DNA of 64,000 nt from Prevotella sp. (GCA_017619755.1 JAFZRU010000031.1:32875-96874); one strand, 5' to 3'. Positions 8,980 to 17,444 are shown, counted from the first letter of the stretch. Translations and numbers: made by a program. The notes: generated by a model from the letters alone, not told the origin.

Positions 8980-9175
8980 CGGTCTTTGTCACTTTTTCCA
9001 ATACCGCATACAGACATACTTGCTCTCGGAAATGGCAACAAAGACCGTAACATCGTGTCGATAAACAGCGAGCATATCAGTGTACCCCCCCCTCAAGCAG
9101 TAGATTGGCGTCCTTTCATTCCAGGCGAGCGGATGGACATAAAGTCCACCCCTACAGTTTCACCAGGATCTTGGA
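8980..9175. repeat. Degenerate REP-like repeat cluster
   Basis: CGGTCTTTGT (8980-8989) is inverted as ACAAAGACCG (9038-9047). Between them is CTTGCTCTCG (9019-9028), which recurs at 10094-10103 in the same surroundings. The segment near 9131-9165 containing ACATAAAGTCCACCCCTACA has a diverged copy near 40930-40975, next to the REP-associated transposase. Apart from these repeats I see no gene between 8800 and 9295; the short open frames there have no signal, promoter or conserved look. Confidence 0.5.
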
Positions 9176-9272
9176 ACAGCTTATTAAAATTATGAATATA
9201 AATAAATAATGTGAACACTCATATTTTTGAATGAAAGAATTGCAACGAACTATGAAATGGACGAAATGGATG

Positions 9273-9303
9273 ATTGTCCATCGATCATAATTATCTATTT
9301 TTG
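9273..9303 (+). promoter_or_regulatory. Predicted promoter of the 9340 lipoprotein
   Basis: ATTG at 9273-9276, a 19-nt spacer and TATTTTTG at 9296-9303 fit the Bacteroidetes -33/-7 pattern, 36 nt before the start codon. Confidence 0.65.
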
Positions 9304-9339
9304 CTGCGAAAATAATTATTAACTATAAAAAAGCATTTT

Positions 9340-9885
9340 ATGAAAAAGATTCCGAGTTTTTTAGCATTTGCTATGATGGTTGTATTCAGCATTGCTTTCA
9401 CTTCATGTGGTAATGATGATGAAGACGATGATTTTGTAAAAAATGGAAGTCAGATTGAGATTAATGGCAAAAAACATAATGTGTTTGACACAAGTCTGTT
9501 ATGGTGTGACATGGTTGCTTTATATGGTGAAACAATGATGAAAGGTCTTTATGGAGACAACTATTTGGAGCAAAATACTGCTATGTGCTCTATTGACACA
9601 TCGAATGGTGATTCTTATTTATTCTCGTGGGTATCCCCTTATGAGCCGAAGAAAGGTGATGTTATCTCAAAAATGAAGGACTTTGTCATGGAGCCTGATA
9701 TAATAGGACAGAAAAAAGACATTGAATATTCTTATGGTGGCGGTACTGCAAAAATCATTGACACAAATGTTTCCAAAGAAGAAATGACAATTCAATTTGA
9801 CAATTTGAAAATGGTGAAAGGCAGCGATTCCTTCTCCTTTACAGGTCAACTAACATTCCCTTTTGATTATAGTGAACTACACTAA
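9340..9885 (+). CDS. Small lipoprotein of unknown function
   Basis: 181 aa. The N-terminus MKKIPSFLAFAMMVVFSIAF followed by TSCGN is a type II signal peptide with lipidation at Cys23, and the acidic run DDEDDD after it is typical of exported Bacteroidetes lipoproteins. The mature part is beta-rich (IEINGKKHNVF, YLFSWVSPYEPKKGD, FSFTGQLTFPFDY) and may be a single sandwich domain. No recognised family. It stands alone with its own promoter and is not obviously tied to the flanking loci. Codon use is more A/T-rich than in the neighbouring kinase genes. Confidence 0.75.
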   Translation: MKKIPSFLAFAMMVVFSIAFTSCGNDDEDDDFVKNGSQIEINGKKHNVFDTSLLWCDMVALYGETMMKGLYGDNYLEQNTAMCSIDTSNGDSYLFSWVSPYEPKKGDVISKMKDFVMEPDIIGQKKDIEYSYGGGTAKIIDTNVSKEEMTIQFDNLKMVKGSDSFSFTGQLTFPFDYSELH

Positions 9886-9949
9886 TAAAAAAGAATAAGA
9901 ATTAGCTTACACTACAAAAGCAGGGAACTGGCTTTATGTCATCCTAACA

Positions 9950-10124
9950 CCTCATCATTGTGTGATGGACGACACGTTAGGTTTTTACTATTGACATCAT
10001 AACATCCCGGGGTGTTAGCTGCGCTCGTAGAGTTCTGAACGGAGACCGCATCGCGGTCTTTGTTCAGGTTTGTCGTTACCACCGACAGGCAAGCTTGCTC
10101 TCGAGAATATGAACAAAAACCGTA
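9950..10124. repeat. REP-like palindromic repeat remnant
   Basis: AGACCGC (10043-10049) and GCGGTCT (10053-10059) form a tight hairpin that is repeated, apart from its 3-nt loop, at 40994-41010 beside the transposase. The nearby CCCGGGGTGTTAGCTGCGCT resembles a decayed copy of the transposase-flanking palindrome. CTTGCTCTCG (10094-10103) followed by AACAAAAACCGTA (10112-10124) repeats the 9019-9049 block. No gene is seen between 9886 and 10184. Confidence 0.55.
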
Positions 10125-10184
10125 TTTCCCTCCATGGAACGATAGATTTTTCACCCGACAGGCAGAAAAATGAAATGTTTTACC

Positions 10185-10192
10185 TAAATTTG
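10185..10192 (+). promoter_or_regulatory. Predicted -7 promoter box (TAAATTTG) for the HTH-kinase pair
   Basis: TAAATTTG ends 26 nt before the start codon at 10219. A good -33 TTTG is not visible. Confidence 0.55.
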
Positions 10193-10218
10193 CACGAAAT
10201 TCCTAATATCAACGGCTT

Positions 10219-10770
10219 ATGACACTTTCCTTCAAACTCACCGAATTGTTGAAAAAGAAGTGTGGCAGAGACATCAGTACGCCATCCGGAGTGGAAACGC
10301 TGGCTCTTGACATCGAGTCGAAAACCGACGAGCACATCGGCGTCAACACCCTCAAGCGGCTGTTGGGCATTATCAATGACGAGCGCATGCCACGCACCTC
10401 CACCCTCGACATTATCGCCCGCTATTTGGGATATGGCAACTGGAGCACCCTACAGCAGCTCGACTCGGGCAGCAATTCCGACTTTGGCCCGATGGACAAC
10501 ACCATCCAAACCTCCCAACTTCCCGTGGGTCAGAAGATTGTCATCACCTACCACCCCGACCGAACCGTCACCGTCCAGCATCATGGCAATGGTCATTTCG
10601 CCGTCTTGTCGTCTGTCAACAGCAAGTTGCATGTCGGTGATGAGCTACAAATATCACATCTCGTAAAATCCTTCCCCCTGCTGGTCTCTCGCGTGATAAG
10701 AGACGGCAAAGACTTGGGGGCATTCACAGCCGGCAAGGCACAAGGCATCCATTTCTCGCTGCTGACATAA
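10219..10770 (+). CDS. HTH-like N-terminal domain protein paired with a Ser/Thr kinase
   Basis: 183 aa. Residues 1-80 have the pattern FKLTELLKKK ... VNTLKRLLGII ... RTSTLDIIARYLGYGNW, a helical module common at the start of Bacteroidetes proteins and resembling an XRE-type helix-turn-helix. Residues 100-183 look like a small beta-rich domain (KIVITYHPDRTVTVQHHG, LHVGDELQISHLV). No signal peptide, so it is cytoplasmic. It lies 15 nt upstream of the kinase gene on the same strand and is probably co-transcribed. It might be a substrate, regulator or DNA-binding partner of the kinase; which of these cannot be decided from sequence. Confidence 0.7.
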   Translation: MTLSFKLTELLKKKCGRDISTPSGVETLALDIESKTDEHIGVNTLKRLLGIINDERMPRTSTLDIIARYLGYGNWSTLQQLDSGSNSDFGPMDNTIQTSQLPVGQKIVITYHPDRTVTVQHHGNGHFAVLSSVNSKLHVGDELQISHLVKSFPLLVSRVIRDGKDLGAFTAGKAQGIHFSLLT

Positions 10771-10785
10771 CGCTCCCTCCATCCC

Positions 10786-12309
10786 ATGAGTTCATCGTCA
10801 TTCTCCGACCAACAATACGACTTTTCCAGTGCCAAGAGCCTGCCTGTTTCTGGATCCACTTGCGATTGCTATCAAGTGAAGCTATACGGGAAACTGCATT
10901 TCCTAAAGCGTTTGAAAGAGGAAATGCGCACCGACCCACGCTTTTTGGCGGCACTTCGGAAGGAGTTTGAGACGGGATACCAACTCGAACACCCCCATTT
11001 AGTGAGATACCTGAACAGGGGCGATGATTACATCCTCACAGAGTATGTCGATGGCGAAACACTCGACCACTTCGTCGTCAGCCACCCCGACTATTTCAAC
11101 CACCGCGACAACGCCGACCGCTTTTTGCAGCAACTGCTAAGCGTCATCGACTATCTCCACCAGCACCAAGTGGTGCATCTCGACCTGAAACCCGCCAACA
11201 TCATGGTCACCCACGTAGGGCATGAGGTAAAACTGATAGATTTGGGCTACTGCTACACAGACTGCTATACCGACACCATGGGACACACCGCAAAATATGC
11301 TGCTCCAGAACAACTTGACGGCAACAAAAAGGTGGACGCCCGTACAGACATCTATGCCATAGGACGCATCCTGCAGTCATTGCCCTGCGCACATTTTTAC
11401 AAAAAGACAATCGACAAATGCACTGCCTCGCAACCTGCCGACCGATACCAAGAGGTTACCGAAATCGCTCGCGACATAAGGCGGAGAGCCATTCCCAAAT
11501 GGGCTATCGCCATAATTCCAATCTTGGCAATAGTGGCGTTCATAGCATATCATTCTGCCACAGAAAAGGGGACTGACACCACCAAATTGCCTCATCCCGC
11601 CGACACCACAAAGCAAGCCCATTCTTCTACCACAGCATCCACTCCGACATCGACAGCATCTACTCCAACTTCGGCAAACACCTCTCTTCCAAAGACAACA
11701 ACGACATCTAAAGAGCCAACAAGCCAACAAGCAATCCCCCCCATACTTTCGTCTGACATTAGTCAAGAAACCACGCCTGTCATTGCACAACAGGAAAAGG
11801 TCGTAGAGCAGGAAAAAGTCATGGGACAGGAAAAGGTAGCCGTGCAAGAAAAAGCAGTTGTTCAAGAAAAAGTAGTTGTTCAAGAAAAAGTCTCTGAACA
11901 GGAAAAGGTCTCAGAGCCGGGAAAGGTCGCTGGTCGTAAAAAAAGGGAAAACGCCAATGCTGAAGACACGCTTAAACTTAGGCAGTTGCTGAAGGAGGCA
12001 TTACGCCCTTTGTATCAGAAGCATCTCGCCAAATATGAGCGTATCGCTTACGACGAGATGACCATGGAACAGACAAATCAATATGGGGAGAGTAGTGCCA
12101 ATTTCGAGATAGAGGCATACAACAATAGGCAACAAATATTCACTTCCTGCAAAAAGCATTATTCAGGTCGTCTTTTAGAGGCCGAATGGAAACAAGCACT
12201 TCTCTACTACAAACTCACGCTTTACTGGAAAATGAAACAAAACAGCCCCAATCACGAACCTTTCTACGACAACAAGAAATTCCGTTATTACGAATACGGA
12301 AACAACTGA
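10786..12309 (+). CDS. Membrane-anchored Hanks-type Ser/Thr protein kinase with hexapeptide repeats
   Basis: 507 aa. Kinase landmarks in order: Lys41 (FLKRL), catalytic loop HLDLKPANIM at 131-140 (Asp133, Asn138), metal-binding DLG at 152-154 in place of DFG, and APEQL at 173-177. HLD replaces the usual HRD, so it is a non-RD kinase. One membrane helix lies at about 239-255, followed by a Thr/Ser/Pro linker (258-325), an eightfold QEKVxx repeat (residues 336-383), and a C-terminal helical domain (390-507) that would be outside the inner membrane. The glycine-rich loop is poorly conserved. It shares an operon with the upstream HTH-like protein. Likely role: signalling across the inner membrane with the repeats as a spacer or ligand surface (inference). 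Confidence 0.85.
   Translation: MSSSSFSDQQYDFSSAKSLPVSGSTCDCYQVKLYGKLHFLKRLKEEMRTDPRFLAALRKEFETGYQLEHPHLVRYLNRGDDYILTEYVDGETLDHFVVSHPDYFNHRDNADRFLQQLLSVIDYLHQHQVVHLDLKPANIMVTHVGHEVKLIDLGYCYTDCYTDTMGHTAKYAAPEQLDGNKKVDARTDIYAIGRILQSLPCAHFYKKTIDKCTASQPADRYQEVTEIARDIRRRAIPKWAIAIIPILAIVAFIAYHSATEKGTDTTKLPHPADTTKQAHSSTTASTPTSTASTPTSANTSLPKTTTTSKEPTSQQAIPPILSSDISQETTPVIAQQEKVVEQEKVMGQEKVAVQEKAVVQEKVVVQEKVSEQEKVSEPGKVAGRKKRENANAEDTLKLRQLLKEALRPLYQKHLAKYERIAYDEMTMEQTNQYGESSANFEIEAYNNRQQIFTSCKKHYSGRLLEAEWKQALLYYKLTLYWKMKQNSPNHEPFYDNKKFRYYEYGNN
11791..11934 (+). repeat. Eight 18-bp tandem repeats inside the kinase gene
   Basis: Eight units of exactly 18 bp from CAGGAAAAGGTCGTAGAG onward encode QEKVVE, QEKVMG, QEKVAV, QEKAVV, QEKVVV, QEKVSE, QEKVSE and PGKVAG. 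The units differ at third positions, so the array is not a recent pure slippage product. Confidence 0.9.
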
Positions 12310-12422
12310 TTAGCCCCCAAAAGGACAACTGATTTAATAGATTTGAACTGACAGTCTTGACTCTGTGAGATACACCTAACCATGGGCGTTTTTTATAGGA
12401 AGATTGAATTTGCCGACACATA

Positions 12423-12454
12423 TTTGGTAATTTTCACATTTCTTCATACCTTTG
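12423..12454 (+). promoter_or_regulatory. Predicted promoter of the nitronate monooxygenase-like gene
   Basis: TTTG at 12423-12426, a 20-nt spacer and TACCTTTG at 12447-12454 match the Bacteroidetes consensus exactly. The resulting leader to 12580 is about 120 nt; I see no obvious structure in it. The 12310-12422 stretch shows no gene. Confidence 0.75.
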
Positions 12455-12579
12455 TAACGACATTCAATCAAGTGTCTCGCACCTCCCGACATGACGGTCT
12501 TATCATCCGTCATATTCCAAGGGATAGCGTGCATCTTTGCAGGAAACCATCCTACGCCCACTCCGGCAACTATTGTTAA

Positions 12580-13542
12580 TTGAAAAAACTCAGTCTTATG
12601 AATAAGAATAGAATTACAGAATTATTTGGGATCAAATACCCCATCATCCAAGGTGGTATGGTATGGATAAGCGGTTGGCGGCTGGCCTCCGCAGTGAGCA
12701 ATGCCGGTGGCTTAGGTCTGCTGGGAGCCGGTTCGATGCACCCCGAGACGCTATTGGAGCACATCCACAAGATGCGCGAAGCGACCGACAAGCCCTGGGG
12801 GGTCAACGTTCCGTTGATGTACCCTGAAATAGACCGTTTGGTGGACCTTCTCATCAGCGAGGGCGTAGGCATCGTCTTTACCTCCGCCGGGAGTCCGAAA
12901 AAATACACCCAGCGATTCCACGATGCCGGCATGAAGGTGGCCCACGTGGTGTCGAGCGCCAAGTTCGCCCGCAAATGCGAGGAGGCGGGGGTCGATGCCG
13001 TCGTGGCCGAGGGTTTCGAGGCCGGTGGGCACAACGGTCGTGAGGAGACGACAACGCTGACGCTCATCCCGCAGGTGAGACAAGCCACCACCCTCCCCTT
13101 GCTTGCAGCCGGTGGCATCGCCTCCGGCGAGGCGATGGCAGCCGTGATGTGCCTTGGAGCCGAAGGAGTACAAGTAGGTACGCTCTTCGCCCTCACGGAG
13201 GAGAGCAGTGCATCAGAGGCCTTCAAGCGTCGCTGCCTCTCGTTGGAAGACGGCGGCACCATGCTCACTTTGAAATCCATCTCCCCCACCCGCTTGGTGA
13301 AAAACGCACTCTACCACCGCCTCGTAGCCGCAGAGCAGGCCGGCGCGACACCTGAAGAACTACGCGCCATCCTCGGCCCGGCAGCCACGAAACGCGGCAT
13401 CTTCGAGGGAGACGTGGAGAATGGTGAGTTGGAAATTGGACAGGCGGCCTCCTCTGTCAAAGAGATTTTGCCTGTGGCGACGGTGATGACCAACATGATG
13501 CAGGGCTACCAAGAAGCACGGGAACGCCTCATGTCACTTTAG
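12580..13542 (+). CDS. Nitronate monooxygenase / FabK-like flavoprotein
   Basis: 320 aa. An FMN-dependent TIM-barrel of the 2-nitropropane dioxygenase/FabK family. Seen: ITELFGIKYPIIQGGM at the N-terminus, SNAGGLGLLG (about 44-53), EGFEAGGHNG (about 143-152) with the family His, and LLAAGGIASGEAM plus GAEGVQVGT, the phosphate-binding region. The family includes nitronate monooxygenases and enoyl-ACP reductase II; length and motifs do not separate them cleanly. An alternative start at Met7 (12598) would remove six residues. It converges with the MATE gene, the two stops overlapping by 14 nt. Confidence 0.85.
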   Translation: MKKLSLMNKNRITELFGIKYPIIQGGMVWISGWRLASAVSNAGGLGLLGAGSMHPETLLEHIHKMREATDKPWGVNVPLMYPEIDRLVDLLISEGVGIVFTSAGSPKKYTQRFHDAGMKVAHVVSSAKFARKCEEAGVDAVVAEGFEAGGHNGREETTTLTLIPQVRQATTLPLLAAGGIASGEAMAAVMCLGAEGVQVGTLFALTEESSASEAFKRRCLSLEDGGTMLTLKSISPTRLVKNALYHRLVAAEQAGATPEELRAILGPAATKRGIFEGDVENGELEIGQAASSVKEILPVATVMTNMMQGYQEARERLMSL

Positions 13543-14914
13543 TGGTATTCATCCACTTTCCTCGGAAAAGGCGCACGGTGAGCATCACCCCTCGGAAAGT
13601 GAGTTCGATGGCCATCGCCGTCCACACCCCCACCAAGCCATACTCGATGGACAAGAAGTAGGCAAGGGTCAGCCTGATGAACCACATGCTGCTCAAACTG
13701 ATGATGGCCGGCTTGAGGGTGTCGCCAGCCCCCACACATACGCATACGGCGATGATGGATGCAGCAAACATCGGTTCTGCAAAGGCCTCGATGCGAAGAC
13801 ACCGACTTCCCAAGTCGATGATTTCCTCCACCGGCGTCATCAGACCCATCATCTCCGGCGCGAAGACAAACATCACCGCACCCATGACGGCCATCACCGC
13901 CATTCCGGAGAAGAGTGTCATACGGGCAAAACTTTTACAAAGGTCTCCCCTTCCCGCACCCAAACTCTGGCCTATGAGGGTGGTGGCCGCTTCTCCTATG
14001 CCGAATCCAGGCATGTAGCAAAGGCTCTCCGCCGTGATTCCCAAGGTGTTGGCGGCGATGGCGATGTTACCCAACGGAGCCACAATCATGGTCCCCACGA
14101 TTTGCGCACCACTCATCAACACCGACTGCGCCGCCATGGGGAGACCTATCTTCACAGCGTTGACCAAGTAGTCACCCACCCAGTGGAAACGCTCGCCCAC
14201 CCTTCTCAGCGAAAGCATCTCATTGCGGAAGATGGCTATCCATGCCTGCGCGGAACCGCAGATGACGATGGCGAGCGACGTGCCAATGGCCGCGCCCATC
14301 ACCCCAAGATGTGCCTTGTAGATGAGGAGGTAGTTGAACACCACGTCAAGTAGACACATGACAATGCTCACCATGCTGGGTATGCGCATATTGCCCGAGC
14401 ACTTGAGCATGGCACTGGAGAGGCTGTTGAGCTGAAAAAACGGCCCAGAGAGAGCAAAAATGAGGAAATAAATCGAAGCGTCGCGAGCGATGTCGGCACC
14501 GCCACCGAGCCAGAATGGAAGGGGCCTGGCAATGGCCACCGCCACGAGCATCATCACCAAACTAAGCAACGTGGTGACGATGAGTGCATGTCGGAACACC
14601 TGCCTTGCCTTGACGAAGTCGTTTGCCCCGATGAAATGCGCCACTTGTACAGAGAAGCCCATGGAAGCCGCACCCGTGAGGCTTCCGAACAGCCAGGTCG
14701 AGGTCTCCACGATGCCACAGGCGGCAGAAGCTTTCTCGCCGAGATGCCCCACCATGGCCTGGTCGATGAAAAACATCACCACACTGGTAATCTGAGCCAA
14801 GATGGAGGGTATGCTCAACTGTATGATCAAGTTGAGTTTGTCGCCTGCTGTCAACGCCTTTCCATCGCGTATGTACCCTAACAGTTCGTCGCTTTTTCCC
14901 TTGAACACGCTCAT
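13529..14914 (-). CDS. MATE family efflux transporter
   Basis: 461 aa from the ATG at 14914. About 12 hydrophobic helices and two homologous halves, typical of multidrug and toxin extrusion (Na+ or H+ antiport) proteins. Seen: the N-terminal amphipathic entry LNLIIQLSIPSILAQIT, a first helix with VMFFIDQAMVGHLG, and the second-half counterpart IGLPMAAQSVLMSGAQIVGTMIVAPLG. A TTG three codons upstream (14923) lies within the promoter -7 box, so the ATG at 14914 is preferred. The substrate cannot be predicted. Single-gene transcription unit. Confidence 0.9.
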   Translation of the reverse strand: MSVFKGKSDELLGYIRDGKALTAGDKLNLIIQLSIPSILAQITSVVMFFIDQAMVGHLGEKASAACGIVETSTWLFGSLTGAASMGFSVQVAHFIGANDFVKARQVFRHALIVTTLLSLVMMLVAVAIARPLPFWLGGGADIARDASIYFLIFALSGPFFQLNSLSSAMLKCSGNMRIPSMVSIVMCLLDVVFNYLLIYKAHLGVMGAAIGTSLAIVICGSAQAWIAIFRNEMLSLRRVGERFHWVGDYLVNAVKIGLPMAAQSVLMSGAQIVGTMIVAPLGNIAIAANTLGITAESLCYMPGFGIGEAATTLIGQSLGAGRGDLCKSFARMTLFSGMAVMAVMGAVMFVFAPEMMGLMTPVEEIIDLGSRCLRIEAFAEPMFAASIIAVCVCVGAGDTLKPAIISLSSMWFIRLTLAYFLSIEYGLVGVWTAMAIELTFRGVMLTVRLFRGKWMNTTKVT

Positions 14915-14920
14915 GGTGTG

Positions 14921-14951
14921 CAAATATAGTTGAAAAAGTACACATCACAAA
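14921..14951 (-). promoter_or_regulatory. Predicted promoter of the MATE gene, giving a leaderless mRNA
   Basis: TTTG at 14951-14948, a 19-nt spacer and TATATTTG at 14928-14921 on the minus strand. The start codon is only 6 nt past the box, so transcription should begin at or within a few bases of the ATG. Confidence 0.7.
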
Positions 14952-14983
14952 ATTTGTCGCCATTTTTGGCTTCCTCCTTGCCC

Positions 14984-15021
14984 AAAAAAAGCGGGCAGAG
15001 CCGTCAATCGGCTCCGCCCGC
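14984..15021 (-). terminator. Intrinsic terminator downstream of the 26-aa gene
   Basis: On the minus strand GCGGGC-G-GAGCC pairs with GGCTC-T-GCCCGC (15021-14991, loop of 7) and is followed by seven T (14990-14984). It lies 43 nt after the stop of the small gene and ahead of the MATE promoter. Confidence 0.85.
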
Positions 15022-15063
15022 TTGTTATGTAATGTTGTCTTATTCAAATGTGTCGTCCGAGTG

Positions 15064-15144
15064 TTATTTCTTTTCTATGGTGTTCTCGAACATGAATCCT
15101 GAAGCAATCAATGCTGCGAATACTAAAACGATAGTTGTGTTCAT
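15064..15144 (-). CDS. 26-aa hydrophobic small protein
   Basis: ATG at 15144, stop TAA at 15066-15064. The peptide begins MNTTIVLVFAALIASGFMF and ends ENTIEKK: one short hydrophobic helix with a charged C-terminal tail, as in small inner-membrane proteins. A purine-rich AAGAAAGGG lies about 8 nt upstream of the start. The unit has its own promoter (15409-15440) and terminator (14984-15021), which makes a real gene more likely than chance. The leader of about 260 nt (15145-15408) is long for such a small gene; I see no clear fold in it. Function unknown. It could also be a small RNA with an incidental ORF. Confidence 0.6.
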   Translation of the reverse strand: MNTTIVLVFAALIASGFMFENTIEKK

Positions 15145-15408
15145 CTTTTTACCCTTTCTTACTTTAAATTAAACATTTCGCATGCTGCCTCACGGCATGA
15201 GCGGTTACCTGAAACTCTCTTTTTTTTACAATCTTAACCTTTATTCAATGCAATCTCTATACATTATGTTACCCTGTCACATCTCTTTTCACCTTAATAA
15301 TATACTTTATCTGATGATATCCTTTTCAATGCTTTCTCTTTATAATTCCTAACAATCTCTTTTACCTTAAACCAACACCTTGGCTGACCTTTTATCCTTT
15401 TGACGATG

Positions 15409-15440
15409 CAAAGGTACGACTGTTTGCGCACACAGCCAAC
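15409..15440 (-). promoter_or_regulatory. Predicted promoter of the 26-aa gene
   Basis: GTTG (15440-15437), a 20-nt spacer and TACCTTTG (15416-15409) on the minus strand. Confidence 0.65.
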
Positions 15441-15571
15441 ATTTTTGCCCATTTTATGGTGAAATGTGCAATATTTTTGACTTGCATCAAGAAAGCGGGG
15501 GAATGATTTCCGTGATATGGCAACAAACGAAAAAAAACGAATGTCGTGTGTGTTGTTTGGACAAAGTATGT

Positions 15572-15631
15572 AAAAAAGGCGATGCTGTTACCCATTCAGT
15601 CGTCATAGAGACGCCCAGGGGCAACAGCATC
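15572..15631 (-). terminator. Intrinsic terminator of the arabinan utilization operon
   Basis: On the minus strand GATGCTGTTGCCC (15631-15619) pairs with GGGTAACAGCATC (15593-15581) with one mismatch, and a T6 tract follows at 15577-15572. It lies 32 nt after the GH43 stop codon. Confidence 0.75.
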
Positions 15632-15662
15632 AATGAGAGGTTTTCTTATCCATTGAGAATGG

Positions 15663-17444
15663 TTATTCCTTCAAGACGAATTTTCTGCCGTTGCGAATGT
15701 ATATGACATTCGGTCGTGGTGTCATCACACGTCGGCCTTGCAAGTCATAAATGACCCCATCGCCTTCGTTTCGACCAGCCTTGATCTCAGCAATATCATC
15801 GATAGCCTCTGTCTGATACCCCCATACAGTAACACCGGTAGTGGCTGCAAAGGCTGTGAATGCGGGAGCCTTGGTGTTGGTGGGTTCCAAGGTCTGCTCT
15901 ATCATCACGCCATGGTAATAGGTGCTGCCTATCTTGAGCGTGACATAGGAAGTGCCTTCTTCAATCGTCCACGTTCCAGTGGCATCCCCGGTAATATTTC
16001 CATCACTTGAAAGCTCGATGTCGATAGGAGATGCAGCCTCTTTCTTGGTGTGGTCCAATTTGTAATTATGGACAAGCAGTTTGTATTTTCCTGGGATAAG
16101 ATTAGTGGCTATCTGTTGGGTTGTGGCAATGTCGGCACTCTTTACCTGCTCACCAGTATATTCAAACGGGGCGGCTACCAGCCAACCGTTCTTATTTTGG
16201 AAAACCTGGTGCACACGGACCTGATGGCTCTCTCCCCAATTCTGAAAACGAGTATGATAAACCAGATAAGTCCGTCCGTCTTCAGCAGCAAGGATGGAGT
16301 TGTGACCTTGCGAGCGTTCGCCATTATTACCCTTGGTTTGATTGCCCCAAGAGGTGTAGGCTCCGAAAATGTTGACACCTCGGTTGTTGTCGTTTTCCTT
16401 AGGACCGAAATTCACCAGGTAGGATGTGAATATTGCCCTGTTGCTGCGTGAGTCGAGATAGGGTCCGTCGGGCTTTGTTGACCGGAACACCCGCATCTGG
16501 TAACCGCCGTTGTTATAGTCGGAAGCCACACCACCGGCAGCCAGTCCTCCATAGGTTACAAACAGATAATAATAGCCACCTATGTACTCGATATAACTGG
16601 CCTCACCCGACACGTAGAATCCGCCAGCTATCTTCTTGCCGAAATATGGGTCGATGGTGACACCGTCGCCCGACCCTGCCAGCGTATAAGTGACATCATA
16701 ATCGCGCAGACCCGTGTTCTCGTCGAGTTCGAGCATCCAGATGCCGCCGCTCCATGAACCGTAAGTCATCCACAACTTGCCCTCCTCGTCATAGAACACG
16801 CATGGGTCTATGCTGTTGGGATAACGCCTTCCCCAATTGTTGCCTACTGCATAACGGCCAGGCAGAGACGCTTGCGTACCGATGACGAGTTCCAAATCGG
16901 TGTCCTTATAGGACGTACCGGTGTGGAAGCCGCTCGTCACCACCGGGGCTTGGTAACGGTAGGGACCCTCAATCTTGTCCGATGTCAACAATATGATGCT
17001 CGAATACCAGTTGTCGCCGTTGATGCTCAGGTACATGCACCATTTTTCCATGGCTTTGTTCCAGATGACATCGGGCGCCCACATGTTACCGTCAATGTTG
17101 TAATTGGAACTTCCACGCTTGGCCCATGCCATCGCATTGAAATTTGGCAACAACACATCAACACCACCCTTCTTGACAGTTGTTACGGCGGGGGTGGTAA
17201 AGGCTACGCTGTTGGAAGCATTCTTGTTGGTGGCAGTGGCCCATGGGGCTGTAAACGACGTCCAACTCATCAAGTCTTTAGACTTGGCTGAAGCACGGTG
17301 AGAGCCAAAAATATAGTACGTCTGGGACACTGGTTCCCAAACGACGCTGGGGTCATGCACGCTGACACGTTTCAGCGTGTATGCCGCAGCACTCATGGGA
17401 ACCAGTGCAGACAGTAATATATACAGAATCTTCTTCATTTTCAT
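15663..17444 (-). CDS. Glycoside hydrolase family 43, probable arabinan-active enzyme
   Basis: 593 aa with a signal peptide (MKMKKILYILLSALVPMSAAA). Five-bladed propeller landmarks: Asp31 in VHDPSVVW (general base), Asp213 in SIDPCVFYDEEGKLWMTYG (pKa modulator) and Glu281 in SGEASYIEYIGGYYYLF (general acid). The pattern is closest to endo-arabinanases and arabinofuranosidases of GH43. Residues about 400-540 form a C-terminal beta domain. The end, YDLQGRRV...VIYIRNGRKFVLKE, is the short sorting-type tail common in Prevotella, also seen in the protein at 39284. Its ATG directly abuts the stop of the upstream binding protein (no gap), so the two are coupled. Arabinan as substrate is inferred from family resemblance. 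Confidence 0.85.
   Translation of the reverse strand: MKMKKILYILLSALVPMSAAAYTLKRVSVHDPSVVWEPVSQTYYIFGSHRASAKSKDLMSWTSFTAPWATATNKNASNSVAFTTPAVTTVKKGGVDVLLPNFNAMAWAKRGSSNYNIDGNMWAPDVIWNKAMEKWCMYLSINGDNWYSSIILLTSDKIEGPYRYQAPVVTSGFHTGTSYKDTDLELVIGTQASLPGRYAVGNNWGRRYPNSIDPCVFYDEEGKLWMTYGSWSGGIWMLELDENTGLRDYDVTYTLAGSGDGVTIDPYFGKKIAGGFYVSGEASYIEYIGGYYYLFVTYGGLAAGGVASDYNNGGYQMRVFRSTKPDGPYLDSRSNRAIFTSYLVNFGPKENDNNRGVNIFGAYTSWGNQTKGNNGERSQGHNSILAAEDGRTYLVYHTRFQNWGESHQVRVHQVFQNKNGWLVAAPFEYTGEQVKSADIATTQQIATNLIPGKYKLLVHNYKLDHTKKEAASPIDIELSSDGNITGDATGTWTIEEGTSYVTLKIGSTYYHGVMIEQTLEPTNTKAPAFTAFAATTGVTVWGYQTEAIDDIAEIKAGRNEGDGVIYDLQGRRVMTPRPNVIYIRNGRKFVLKE

Noticed and set aside
8853-9195. Two overlapping + frames (65 and 95 aa) in the gap before the lipoprotein
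   Set aside because: They run through degenerate repeat sequence with low-complexity Ser/Thr/Phe composition and no start signal.
12382-12579. 65-aa open frame between the kinase and the nitronate monooxygenase-like gene
   Set aside because: It contains a full consensus promoter inside, has no translation signal and no recognisable protein features.
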